Both the position numbers and the translations under genes were made by a program. DNA of 15,382 nt from an uncultured Pseudomonadota bacterium (lineage in GTDB: Bacteria > Pseudomonadota > Gammaproteobacteria > Methylococcales > Methylomonadaceae), in the NCBI GenBank assembly GCA_903931355.1, contig CAIZCB010000339.1, positions 1 through 15,382 of the forward strand, in the 5' to 3' direction. Each line of letters starts with the position of its first letter. Within the stretch, counting starts at the first letter, position 1. A model generated the notes under the pieces. That model worked only from the letters and a program-made list of their open reading frames with translations. It did not search any database and had not been told where the DNA came from. Shown here piece by piece: positions 9,490 through 15,382 of this stretch.

Positions 9490-9595
9490 TTAGCCGCATT
9501 TATTTAATCAAAAAACCCCTTTAACCTAGCGCTTAATACTTCTCAGCGAGTATTAGTTGCGTGTTCTCTTTAACCGGTCGATGACCGGTTTTTTT
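9490..9595 (+). ncRNA. Candidate small RNA or transcribed leader ending in a terminator
   Basis: There is no ORF here, yet the plus strand can fold into two consecutive stems in the order expected for a short independent RNA. Stem one pairs CGC-TTAATACT (9530-9540) with AGTATTAG-TT-GCG (9549-9561), eleven pairs with a 2-base TT bulge and an 8-base loop. Stem two is the terminator at 9572-9595. The 5' end given is arbitrary, since no clear promoter could be fixed. It could equally be an attenuator in the leader of the downstream sigma-factor gene. Confidence 0.4.
9572..9595 (+). terminator. Strong rho-independent terminator
   Basis: AACCGGTC (9572-9579) and GACCGGTT (9583-9590) form a perfect 8-bp stem with a GAT loop, and the T-run extends from 9589 to 9595. 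There is no matching A-run before the stem, so it works on the plus strand only. No protein-coding gene ends upstream of it, which is the main reason for proposing an RNA gene or attenuator. Confidence 0.85.
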
Positions 9596-9714
9596 GACTA
9601 AATTGGAATAGGTTTTCTCTCCCCCTCGAAAACCGACATGGATGTTCTTTAATTTCAAATCATGACCTGATTACTTTTTAACCCTCGGCATAGATCTAGT
9701 TTAAGTTTCAAGAT

Positions 9715-9801
9715 ATGGCAAGCGTCCATCACCACACTTCATTAGATTCACAGCGATTCACAAATAAGTTGGTCGAAATTTTCCATTGCAAGCATGGCTA
9801 A
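9715..9801 (+). CDS. Possible 28-codon upstream ORF overlapping the sigma-factor start
   Basis: An ORF starting at ATG 9715 encodes 28 residues beginning MASVHHHTSL and ending CKHG, with TAA at 9799-9801. It overlaps the first 8 bases of the sigma-factor gene in another frame. No ribosome site is evident for it or for the sigma gene. If translated it could couple or modulate sigma-factor translation. It may also be a chance ORF. Confidence 0.25.
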   Translation: MASVHHHTSLDSQRFTNKLVEIFHCKHG

Positions 9802-10303
9802 GTTAGACCGAACCCTGATCTCACATTTATTTCTAAATCATCGTCAAGCCATTCACAGCCATTTAGTGAATAGAGTCGAATGCCCCGCGATTGCCGAAGA
9901 TTTAACTCAAGAAGCTTTTTTGCGCTTGCTGAATAAAAACAACTGGGAACACGACGAAAATCTCGCCGGTTATGTGTTTCGGATTGCCGAGCGTTTAGCG
10001 ATTGATTTTATTCGTCACCAACGCCGCCATCAAACCCATCACGTTGAACTGGATAACAGCATCCCCAGCAACGCCATCGAAACCGAACAACTAACGATTT
10101 TGCGCCAACAATGTGAAATCTTGCTATTGGCCATCGCCGAATTACCAATGCGCTGCCGCGATGTGTTTTTGCTAAGAAAAATTGATGAATTAAGTTACAG
10201 CGAGATTGCCAAACAACTCGGGATTTCAGAAAAAACCGTGCAACGTGATTTAGTCAACGCCATGCTGCATTGCCACAATCGCTTACAATCCCAGCCTTTT
10301 TAG
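9794..10303 (+). CDS. FecI-type ECF RNA polymerase sigma factor
   Basis: A 169-residue extracytoplasmic-function sigma factor. Region 2 is visible as DLTQEAFLRLL (residues 36-46) and YVFRIAERLAIDFIRHQRR (60-78); region 4 as LPMRCRDVFLLRKIDELSYSEIAKQLGISEKTVQRDL (117-153) with its helix-turn-helix. The arrangement with a FecR gene and a TonB receptor carrying a signalling domain places it in the iron-starvation FecI group. It would direct RNA polymerase to the receptor promoter when the outer-membrane receptor is loaded. The start is ATG 9794 with no clear ribosome site. It is followed at 8 bp by fecR. Confidence 0.93.
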   Translation: MAKLDRTLISHLFLNHRQAIHSHLVNRVECPAIAEDLTQEAFLRLLNKNNWEHDENLAGYVFRIAERLAIDFIRHQRRHQTHHVELDNSIPSNAIETEQLTILRQQCEILLLAIAELPMRCRDVFLLRKIDELSYSEIAKQLGISEKTVQRDLVNAMLHCHNRLQSQPF

Positions 10304-10311
10304 CGCGATGT

Positions 10312-11256
10312 ATGCCTGAGCTAAATCAACAGCAACTCAAAACCGCGATTGAATGGTTTATTGCCTTGCAGTCGGATCAATGCACACAAAAACAACGCCA
10401 ACAATTTCAACACTGGCTGGCACAAGATCAAAGCCACCAACAGGCGTATCAGCAAGCCGAAAAGTTGTGGAGCCAGTTTGACGAAATCAAAACTCAGCCA
10501 ATTAATGGTCTTGAAGCCGCTCGCCATGCAAACTACAAACCGCGTTTAAATCGTCAAAATGCGATTTTGGCTTTAATGCTTAGCGCTGGCTTGACGATTG
10601 TTTGCCAAGACTATTTTGCCGAAACCACTCACTACGTCACCGGTATCGGCGAACAAAAACGGCTGACACTTGAAGACGGCTCTCATCTCACTATCAACGC
10701 AGCCAGTCGCCTGTCGGTTCACATCGCGTGGTTTAGACGCCAGATTGAATTACACGAAGGCGAAGTCTTATTTGAAGTTAGCCATCAATCGCTTAGACCG
10801 TTTACTGTCGCCACCCGAGCTGCACGAATTAAAGATATTGGCACTGTCTTTAATGTCCGCCAGCGTCGAGAAGGTGGGGCTATTTCAGTTTTAGAGGGCG
10901 AAGTGGAATTGCTAACCAACAATCATTGGTCGGGCGAAAGGTTAACGGCAGGATTTGTCAGACGCATCAATAAAAACGGCGAATTACTAGCGATTGAAAA
11001 ATCCAACTCAAACAATGCAAGCAATTGGACTCGCGGTCGTTTGATGTTTGATCACACCCCATTAACCGAAGTTGCCGCCGAACTCGAACGCCATCACCCG
11101 ATTCACTTTGTGTTTACCAATCCCCATTTAGCCAAGCAAACCTTAAGTGGCAACTTTGATGTCAGTGACTTAAATCCATTTCTGCAAGCCTTGGAACAGA
11201 TATTGCCGATCAAAGTTAGCTATAAAAAACAAGAAATTAGAATCTCTGCTAATTGA
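10312..11256 (+). CDS. FecR-type inner-membrane sigma regulator
   Basis: A 314-residue FecR homologue that passes the signal from the loaded receptor to the sigma factor. A cytoplasmic DUF4880 region comes first (about residues 10-55, with AIEWFIALQ and HWLAQDQSHQQAYQQAEKLW), then one membrane helix (about 83-98). A periplasmic FecR domain follows (about 108-200, with TLEDGSHLTINAASRL, IELHEGEVLFEV and IGTVFNVRQ), and a C-terminal STN-like segment (250-312). The frame also opens earlier at TTG 10270, but ATG 10312 puts DUF4880 at the N-terminus and leaves 8 bp after the sigma gene, so I prefer it. Whether it acts as activator, anti-sigma or both is not visible. Confidence 0.92.
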   Translation: MPELNQQQLKTAIEWFIALQSDQCTQKQRQQFQHWLAQDQSHQQAYQQAEKLWSQFDEIKTQPINGLEAARHANYKPRLNRQNAILALMLSAGLTIVCQDYFAETTHYVTGIGEQKRLTLEDGSHLTINAASRLSVHIAWFRRQIELHEGEVLFEVSHQSLRPFTVATRAARIKDIGTVFNVRQRREGGAISVLEGEVELLTNNHWSGERLTAGFVRRINKNGELLAIEKSNSNNASNWTRGRLMFDHTPLTEVAAELERHHPIHFVFTNPHLAKQTLSGNFDVSDLNPFLQALEQILPIKVSYKKQEIRISAN

Positions 11257-11277
11257 TGCTTTAGGCTTTGATTTTGT

Positions 11278-11292
11278 GATTCCGTAGGAATC
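11278..11292. repeat. Short perfect hairpin
   Basis: GATTCC, GTA, GGAATC: a 6-bp perfect stem shortly after the fecR stop. There is no T-run after it. It resembles a worn half of the GGAATC-type repeat found further on in the same gap. Confidence 0.35.
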
Positions 11293-11332
11293 CATTTGCC
11301 TTTAAGTTATGCAATATGTTTCAAGTTAAGCG

Positions 11333-11346
11333 ATCCCTAACGGGAT
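11333..11346. repeat. Short hairpin, ATCCC/GGGAT
   Basis: ATCCC (11333-11337) pairs with GGGAT (11342-11346) around TAAC. With the neighbouring GATTCC hairpin and the large palindrome, it suggests that this gap collects REP-like elements. Confidence 0.3.
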
Positions 11347-11443
11347 GACAAAAGAAAAGTGGGTTAGCAATTTTTGAAGTAGTGGTCACATCATTTGGCG
11401 TTCAAAAGCCATCCACAATCCTCCCCATCAATACCATTCACTT

Positions 11444-11515
11444 CGTCATTCCCGCGAAAGCAGGAATCTAGGCGAAGGCTTCGATACTTGGATTCTCGCC
11501 TTCGCGGGAATAACG
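11444..11515. repeat. REP/MITE-like palindromic element
   Basis: The left arm starts CGTCATTCCCGCGAAAGC and the right arm, read on the other strand, starts CGTTATTCCCGCGAAGGC. The arms are about 26 bases, pair with few mismatches, and flank an inner part containing the small palindrome CGAAGGCTTCG. This ATTCCCGCGAAAGCGGGAAT-type sequence is a familiar dispersed intergenic repeat of proteobacteria. It could form a large cruciform or RNA hairpin between fecR and the receptor gene and so separate their expression levels. Confidence 0.65.
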
Positions 11516-11602
11516 GTAATTTCAAAAATAATTTGTCCAGTTTCCCACGCCTGTTGCGTTTATAGAGTTAGGCAGACAAAGACCTAACCCAATTGTATTA
11601 AC

Positions 11603-11607
11603 AGGAG
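11603..11607 (+). promoter_or_regulatory. Ribosome binding site of the TonB receptor
   Basis: AGGAG sits nine bases before ATG 11617. An ATG at 11610 is nearer but out of frame, so the site decides for 11617. Confidence 0.8.
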
Positions 11608-11616
11608 ATATGAATA

Positions 11617-13980
11617 ATGACAGGCAAATTCCCGCATCGTTATAAAAAACTACCACTGCTCTCATTATTGCTAGTGACTGGTTTTGATGCACTGGCAGCT
11701 GACAATGCAGCCATTAGCTTAGATATTCCCAGCCAATTACTATCGGAAACCCTAGATCAATTAGCAAAAACCGCTAATACCAAATTGATTTATGCCGATA
11801 GCAGCTTAAAAGGCTTGCGTTCCGACGCACTGAAAGGCCAATTTACTGTTCAACAAGCGTTGGATCGTTTGTTACTAAAAAACGGCCTTGAATATCAGCA
11901 AACCGGTGACGGGGTGATTGCGATTAAAAAAGCAGCCCCTCAAAACAACTCCAGCAAAGATAATTCGGTATTTGAGTTGGGGGCTGTGGTGGTTTCGGAT
12001 AGTGAGAAAAACGGCAAATTATCCAGCCGCGACATCGCAACTTCGGTCGATGTGATGCACGCTGATAAAATTCAAGACCAAAACGTCATGAATGCTTACG
12101 ATTTATTCCACCGGATGCCCGGGGTACAAATCACCCAGTTTGGACAAGGCACTACTACCGGTAAACTATCGTTTCGTGGTTTTAACGGCGAAGGGCGAGT
12201 CAATGCGGTTAAATTGTTAATTGATGGTATTCCCAGTAATACTAACGATGGCAATATGCCGTTCATTGATGCGCTGTTTCCACTCGATATTGAGTCCATC
12301 GAAGTCGTAAAAGGCACCAACGACCCGCGTTACGGCCTACATAACATTGCCGGTAATGCCAACATTACCACCTCAACTGGCGGTAACTATGTAAAAGGCC
12401 GCATCAGTTACGGCAGCTATAACACTCACGACATTCAATCTGGACTTGGCTACGAAAAAGACGGTTTCTCGCAAAACTACGCTATTTCTTACCGTGCCAG
12501 CGACGGTTATCGTGATCACAGTCAATCCGATAAAAACAGCTTTTCTGGCAAATGGGCTTTTACACCAGACAACGACAAATATAAATTGGGCTTGAATGTG
12601 CGTTGGAGTGAAGCGGGGGCACAAGAACCGGGCTATATGACTTATCAAGAGCAATTGCTAAGCTCCACACAATCATTGGCAAGAAATGCGACAGACGGCG
12701 GCAAACGTCAAGTGGGTCAAGTCAGTGCTAATTTTGATCTGCATTTAACCGATACCTTATTTTGGTCAAACAAGGCTTACAGTAATACTTACAAGGATCA
12801 GCGGTTTGTTCAATTTGACCCTTGCTGCCAACAAGCTGAGCGAGATCGTGATGAAACTCAATATGGTGCAATCACTTCTTTGACCTACCATCCTGTGGTT
12901 AGCTGGCTAAATGATTTCTCTTTAGAATCGGGCTTTGATTTCCAACAGCAGGACAATCAATATCAGCAATATAGAACAGTTAATACTATTCGGATGAAAT
13001 CGAGTGGTTTAAACCCAACTTTGCCAGCCAATTATGTAAGAAATGATGAATCTTGGAACTTTTTGAATTACGGTGGTTATATCCAAGCGGTTATCAAACC
13101 CACCAGTTGGTTAAAAATAACACCGGGGTATCGTGCCGATAGAATTGATGGCGATAACTTAATCAATAACAAACCAGGTGCCGCGATCACCAGCAACCCT
13201 GTTAATGACTATGGCACGATTTCGCAACCTAAGATTGGCGCGGTTATAACCCCTATTGATGGCTATAACCTTTATGGTAATTGGGGACGTTCTTTTCAGG
13301 TTGGCCTAGGCAGCGCTACCTATAAAAACCCAGTGGCCGCTAATTTAGCACCGTCGATTAATGATGGTTGGGAAGTGGGTGTAAAACTAAAGCCGGTTGA
13401 TTGGGCAGAAGGACGAATCGCCTATTGGAAACAAGATGCCAGCAACGAAATGAGCCGCAATTTATCGGATAACTCCTCAACTTTTTTGGGTGCAACCACC
13501 CGACAAGGTGTGGATGTTGAAGTCAAAGTTAATCCAACTGATAGCGTTAGTGTTTGGTCAGCTTATTCATTACAAGAAGCTAAAATCAAAAGTGCTGGTA
13601 AATATGCTGTCAATAGTTATGAATACAAAGTCGGTAACAAAATCGTCAACACCCCCGATTATTTGTTTTCAGCAGGTATCGATTACCAAATCACACCGGC
13701 ATTGAAATCATCGCTATGGACGACAGGACAAGGTAATTTCTTTGTTGACCAAGCCAATAGTGTCGGCAAATTTGGTGAATACTCATTGCTGAATCTTGAT
13801 TTGGGCTACCAAGTTAATAAACATGTTGATCTGCAATTTCAGGCAAAAAACCTAGCCAACACGCATCGCGAATATTTATGGTACGACGAAACCTATGGCA
13901 CAGGACTACGTCAACCACTGTTTTCACCGGGCGACGGCATCGCCTTTTACGGTGCAGTTAACTTCAGATACGACTATTAA
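11617..13980 (+). CDS. FecA-type TonB-dependent outer-membrane receptor with signalling domain
   Basis: This 787-residue receptor has a signal peptide (about 1-27, ending ALA) and an STN signalling domain (about 32-105, beginning AISLDIPSQLLSETLDQLA). A linker with possible TonB-box residues (FELGAVVVSD, 119-128) leads to the plug (about 135-255, with LIDGIPSN and IESIEVVKG). The rest is a 22-strand barrel ending in an aromatic residue (FRYDY), as the outer-membrane insertion signal requires. The STN domain means it signals through the adjacent FecR/FecI pair as well as importing its ligand. The only two cysteines are adjacent (C402-C403, in FDPCCQQ), probably in an extracellular loop. The ligand is unknown: a ferric siderophore is most likely by family, but other metal chelates are possible. 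Confidence 0.94.
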   Translation: MTGKFPHRYKKLPLLSLLLVTGFDALAADNAAISLDIPSQLLSETLDQLAKTANTKLIYADSSLKGLRSDALKGQFTVQQALDRLLLKNGLEYQQTGDGVIAIKKAAPQNNSSKDNSVFELGAVVVSDSEKNGKLSSRDIATSVDVMHADKIQDQNVMNAYDLFHRMPGVQITQFGQGTTTGKLSFRGFNGEGRVNAVKLLIDGIPSNTNDGNMPFIDALFPLDIESIEVVKGTNDPRYGLHNIAGNANITTSTGGNYVKGRISYGSYNTHDIQSGLGYEKDGFSQNYAISYRASDGYRDHSQSDKNSFSGKWAFTPDNDKYKLGLNVRWSEAGAQEPGYMTYQEQLLSSTQSLARNATDGGKRQVGQVSANFDLHLTDTLFWSNKAYSNTYKDQRFVQFDPCCQQAERDRDETQYGAITSLTYHPVVSWLNDFSLESGFDFQQQDNQYQQYRTVNTIRMKSSGLNPTLPANYVRNDESWNFLNYGGYIQAVIKPTSWLKITPGYRADRIDGDNLINNKPGAAITSNPVNDYGTISQPKIGAVITPIDGYNLYGNWGRSFQVGLGSATYKNPVAANLAPSINDGWEVGVKLKPVDWAEGRIAYWKQDASNEMSRNLSDNSSTFLGATTRQGVDVEVKVNPTDSVSVWSAYSLQEAKIKSAGKYAVNSYEYKVGNKIVNTPDYLFSAGIDYQITPALKSSLWTTGQGNFFVDQANSVGKFGEYSLLNLDLGYQVNKHVDLQFQAKNLANTHREYLWYDETYGTGLRQPLFSPGDGIAFYGAVNFRYDY

Positions 13981-13988
13981 TTAACCCC

Positions 13989-15155
13989 ATGAAAACCACG
14001 GCCAGCAAAAAAAACAGCGCACGGCAGTTTTGGCTGGCCGTGCATCTTTATTTAGGCTTATCGTTGGGCTTGTTGATGTCGGTTATCGGCATCACGGGCA
14101 GCTTATTGGTGTTTTACATTGAATTAGATCAATGGCTTAATCCTGAATTGATAATTAGCGAAAGCACCGAGCCCCGCCAACCCTATCAAGCCCTATGGCA
14201 ATCCTTACAAGCCAGGGAACCTAATCGTCTCCACGCATGGCGGCTAGAAATACCCGACGATAAAACCAGCCCGATTACCGCACGCTATTACAAACCCGAA
14301 GAAACCGAACATCACGGTTTTGCGCCAATGATGGTAGCGATCAATCCCTATAACGCAGAAATCATCAATAAACGCTTTTGGGGACAATATCTAATCACTT
14401 GGATTTACGATTTACATTACACCTTGCTACTGGATACGACCGGCAAACTGATAATGGCCATCATCGGCCTATTACTGACGGTTTCATTATTAACCGGTGT
14501 TTACCTGTGGTGGCCGCCGTTACATAAATTAAAAGCGGCATTAACCATCAAACCTGCTAGTAGTAGCCAGCGCTTCAATTACGATTTACACAAAGTAGCG
14601 GGAATTTATCCCTTAGTGATTTTGCTGATGCTGACGCTAACCGGCATCGCTTTAGAAGTGCCTAACTACGTCAATCCAGCCATCAACTATTTTTTGCCGA
14701 TTGACGCACAGCCACCAAAACCACAATCAACGCCCAACTCGGCTTTATCAACCATTACCGCCGATCAAGCCGTCGCGATAGCCCAGCAATTATTCCCAGA
14801 AACTCGCTTATGCTGGATAGAAACCCCAGATGGCGAAACCGGCACCTTTCGGATTAATTTGCGTCAAGACTTTGAGCCCAGCCACCGCTTCCCTAAAACC
14901 AATATTTGGCTTGATCAATACAGCGGCAAGGTATTGTTAATCAACGATCCCAAACAACAATCGTCCGGTACAGCAATGCTGAGCTGGCTACATCCGCTAC
15001 ACAATGGCGAAGTGTTTGGTCTAACTGGGCAAGTTTTGGTGTTAGTGTCCGGCTTTGCCTGTCCCTTATTGTTTGTCACCGGCGTGATTCGCTGGCTACA
15101 AAAACAAACAGGCAAAGCCAAAACTCAACGCGATTTAGGCAAAAACCACATTTGA
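13989..15155 (+). CDS. PepSY-family inner-membrane protein (PiuB/FoxB-like)
   Basis: A 388-residue protein of the PepSY-associated membrane-helix family. It has four hydrophobic segments (about 15-44, 152-175, 203-224 and 343-369) around a large periplasmic part (45-140) and a second one (230-340). Histidines at membrane borders, H19, H143, H201 and H335/H338, are placed as haem ligands would be in related FoxB-type reductases. By family knowledge such proteins reduce or release iron from imported siderophores in the periplasm. It starts 8 bp after the receptor stop, so it belongs to the same transcript. Its last 31 bp overlap a convergent gene. Confidence 0.9.
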   Translation: MKTTASKKNSARQFWLAVHLYLGLSLGLLMSVIGITGSLLVFYIELDQWLNPELIISESTEPRQPYQALWQSLQAREPNRLHAWRLEIPDDKTSPITARYYKPEETEHHGFAPMMVAINPYNAEIINKRFWGQYLITWIYDLHYTLLLDTTGKLIMAIIGLLLTVSLLTGVYLWWPPLHKLKAALTIKPASSSQRFNYDLHKVAGIYPLVILLMLTLTGIALEVPNYVNPAINYFLPIDAQPPKPQSTPNSALSTITADQAVAIAQQLFPETRLCWIETPDGETGTFRINLRQDFEPSHRFPKTNIWLDQYSGKVLLINDPKQQSSGTAMLSWLHPLHNGEVFGLTGQVLVLVSGFACPLLFVTGVIRWLQKQTGKAKTQRDLGKNHI

Positions 15156-15382
15156 TAAATACTGAGCAGGATTTGAATTCCCATCGACATGCCCATCAAT
15201 GCCCCGCTTAAAACCACCACATAAGCAAAGCTGGCAACCGTTTTAGTCAAAAACCACGACAAAATATCCAGCAACATCGCTACGAATGGAATCACAACGG
15301 CGATACGCTTGACGTAGATATTGATTTCACACAGCAAAAATATTTTGCCAATGAAGTACAAAATAAAGGCAATCCCAAATAA
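15125..15382 (-). CDS. Partial membrane protein (3' end of a gene running off the window)
   Basis: The minus strand is open from the window edge to a stop at 15125, giving at least 85 residues without a usable ATG near the edge, so the start lies outside. The translation is strongly hydrophobic, with about three helices: the stretch from the edge through FLLCE, AVVIPFVAMLLDILSWFL, and FAYVVVLSGALMGMSMGIQILL. It ends in a basic tail, WFLPKSR. The family is not recognised. The tail-to-tail overlap of 31 bp with the PepSY gene argues slightly against it, but the composition looks like a real membrane protein rather than a shadow frame. Confidence 0.55.
   Translation of the reverse strand, partial: LFGIAFILYFIGKIFLLCEINIYVKRIAVVIPFVAMLLDILSWFLTKTVASFAYVVVLSGALMGMSMGIQILLSIYQMWFLPKSR

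Larger units (their letters stand above)
9144..9793. other. 650-bp divergent regulatory region between pqqB and the sigma-factor gene
   Basis: This is the longest stretch without a full-size gene. From left to right it holds leader hairpins and a candidate promoter for pqqB (minus strand), two related CATATG-centred palindromes, a bulged hairpin followed by a strong terminator (plus strand), and a short upstream ORF running into the sigma-factor start. I searched both strands for a PqqA peptide (Glu, three residues, Tyr, in a 20-35-codon ORF) and found none. I see no convincing Fur box. Confidence 0.7.
11257..11616. other. Intergenic region between fecR and the TonB receptor gene
   Basis: This 360-bp gap holds short hairpins (11278-11292 and 11333-11346), a larger palindromic repeat (11444-11515), and the receptor leader. 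A 6-bp inverted repeat, GTTAGG (11567-11572) with CCTAAC (11583-11588), lies just before the ribosome site. The sigma-dependent receptor promoter should be between about 11515 and 11600, but I cannot assign its -35/-10 with confidence. No small ORF resembling a metallophore precursor was seen. Confidence 0.5.

Noticed and set aside
9596..9793. Fur box in front of the sigma-factor gene
   Set aside because: I looked for GATAATGATAATCATTATC-like sequence and found nothing close. Iron control through Fur may exist but is not supported by the sequence.
10270..10311. TTG 10270 as the fecR start
   Set aside because: It would overlap the sigma gene by 34 bp and add 14 residues before the domain that normally opens the protein. 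ATG 10312 fits better.
11444..11515. CRISPR repeat or attachment site
   Set aside because: There is one palindrome with paired arms and no spacer-repeat periodicity. No integrase or cas gene is nearby.

Overview
The window looks like chromosomal DNA of a moderately A+T-rich gammaproteobacterium. A PQQ-synthesis operon, a haem gene of the zinc-independent type, and a FecI/FecR-controlled TonB receptor together point to a PQQ-dependent methylotroph or methanotroph, perhaps of the Methylococcales. That placement is inference from gene content; the window holds no methanol or methane oxidation gene and no rRNA.

Left block (13-4821, all minus strand, read right to left): hemB, a six-helix membrane protein of unknown function, aroE, the M3 oligopeptidase prlC and a small zinc-ribbon protein with one C-terminal membrane helix. 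Gaps are short (14 bp, a 4-bp overlap, 47 bp, then a hairpin-bearing gap), so an operon is likely. Between hemB and the next gene (4822-5109) there is a 57-codon open stretch on the minus strand, without a usable start, that may be the tail of a decayed gene.

Middle block (5110-9143): two plus-strand genes, a small membrane-anchored protein and a Uma2-type nuclease-fold protein, run head-on into the minus-strand operon pqqB-pqqC-pqqD-pqqE. The four pqq genes overlap or nearly touch and keep the motifs expected of active enzymes. No pqqA precursor gene and no pqqF/G protease gene is present here, so the peptide substrate must be encoded elsewhere.

The 650-bp divergent region 9144-9793 is the richest non-coding stretch. 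It holds a candidate pqqB promoter and leader hairpins, two similar CATATG-centred palindromes exactly 31 bp apart, a strong bulged hairpin followed by an excellent rho-independent terminator (a candidate small RNA or attenuator), and a 28-codon upstream ORF that overlaps the start of the sigma-factor gene.

Right block (9794-15155, plus strand): a FecI-type ECF sigma factor, its FecR-type inner-membrane regulator, a FecA-type TonB-dependent receptor with N-terminal signalling domain, and a PepSY-family inner-membrane protein with conserved-looking histidines. Together these form a standard outer-membrane signalling and uptake cassette for a metal chelate: the loaded receptor signals through FecR to release the sigma factor, which raises receptor expression, and the PepSY protein probably reduces or processes the metal complex in the periplasm. 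The ligand cannot be read from sequence. The gap between fecR and the receptor gene carries palindromic repeat elements. The window ends in the 3' part of a minus-strand membrane-protein gene that overlaps the PepSY gene tail to tail.
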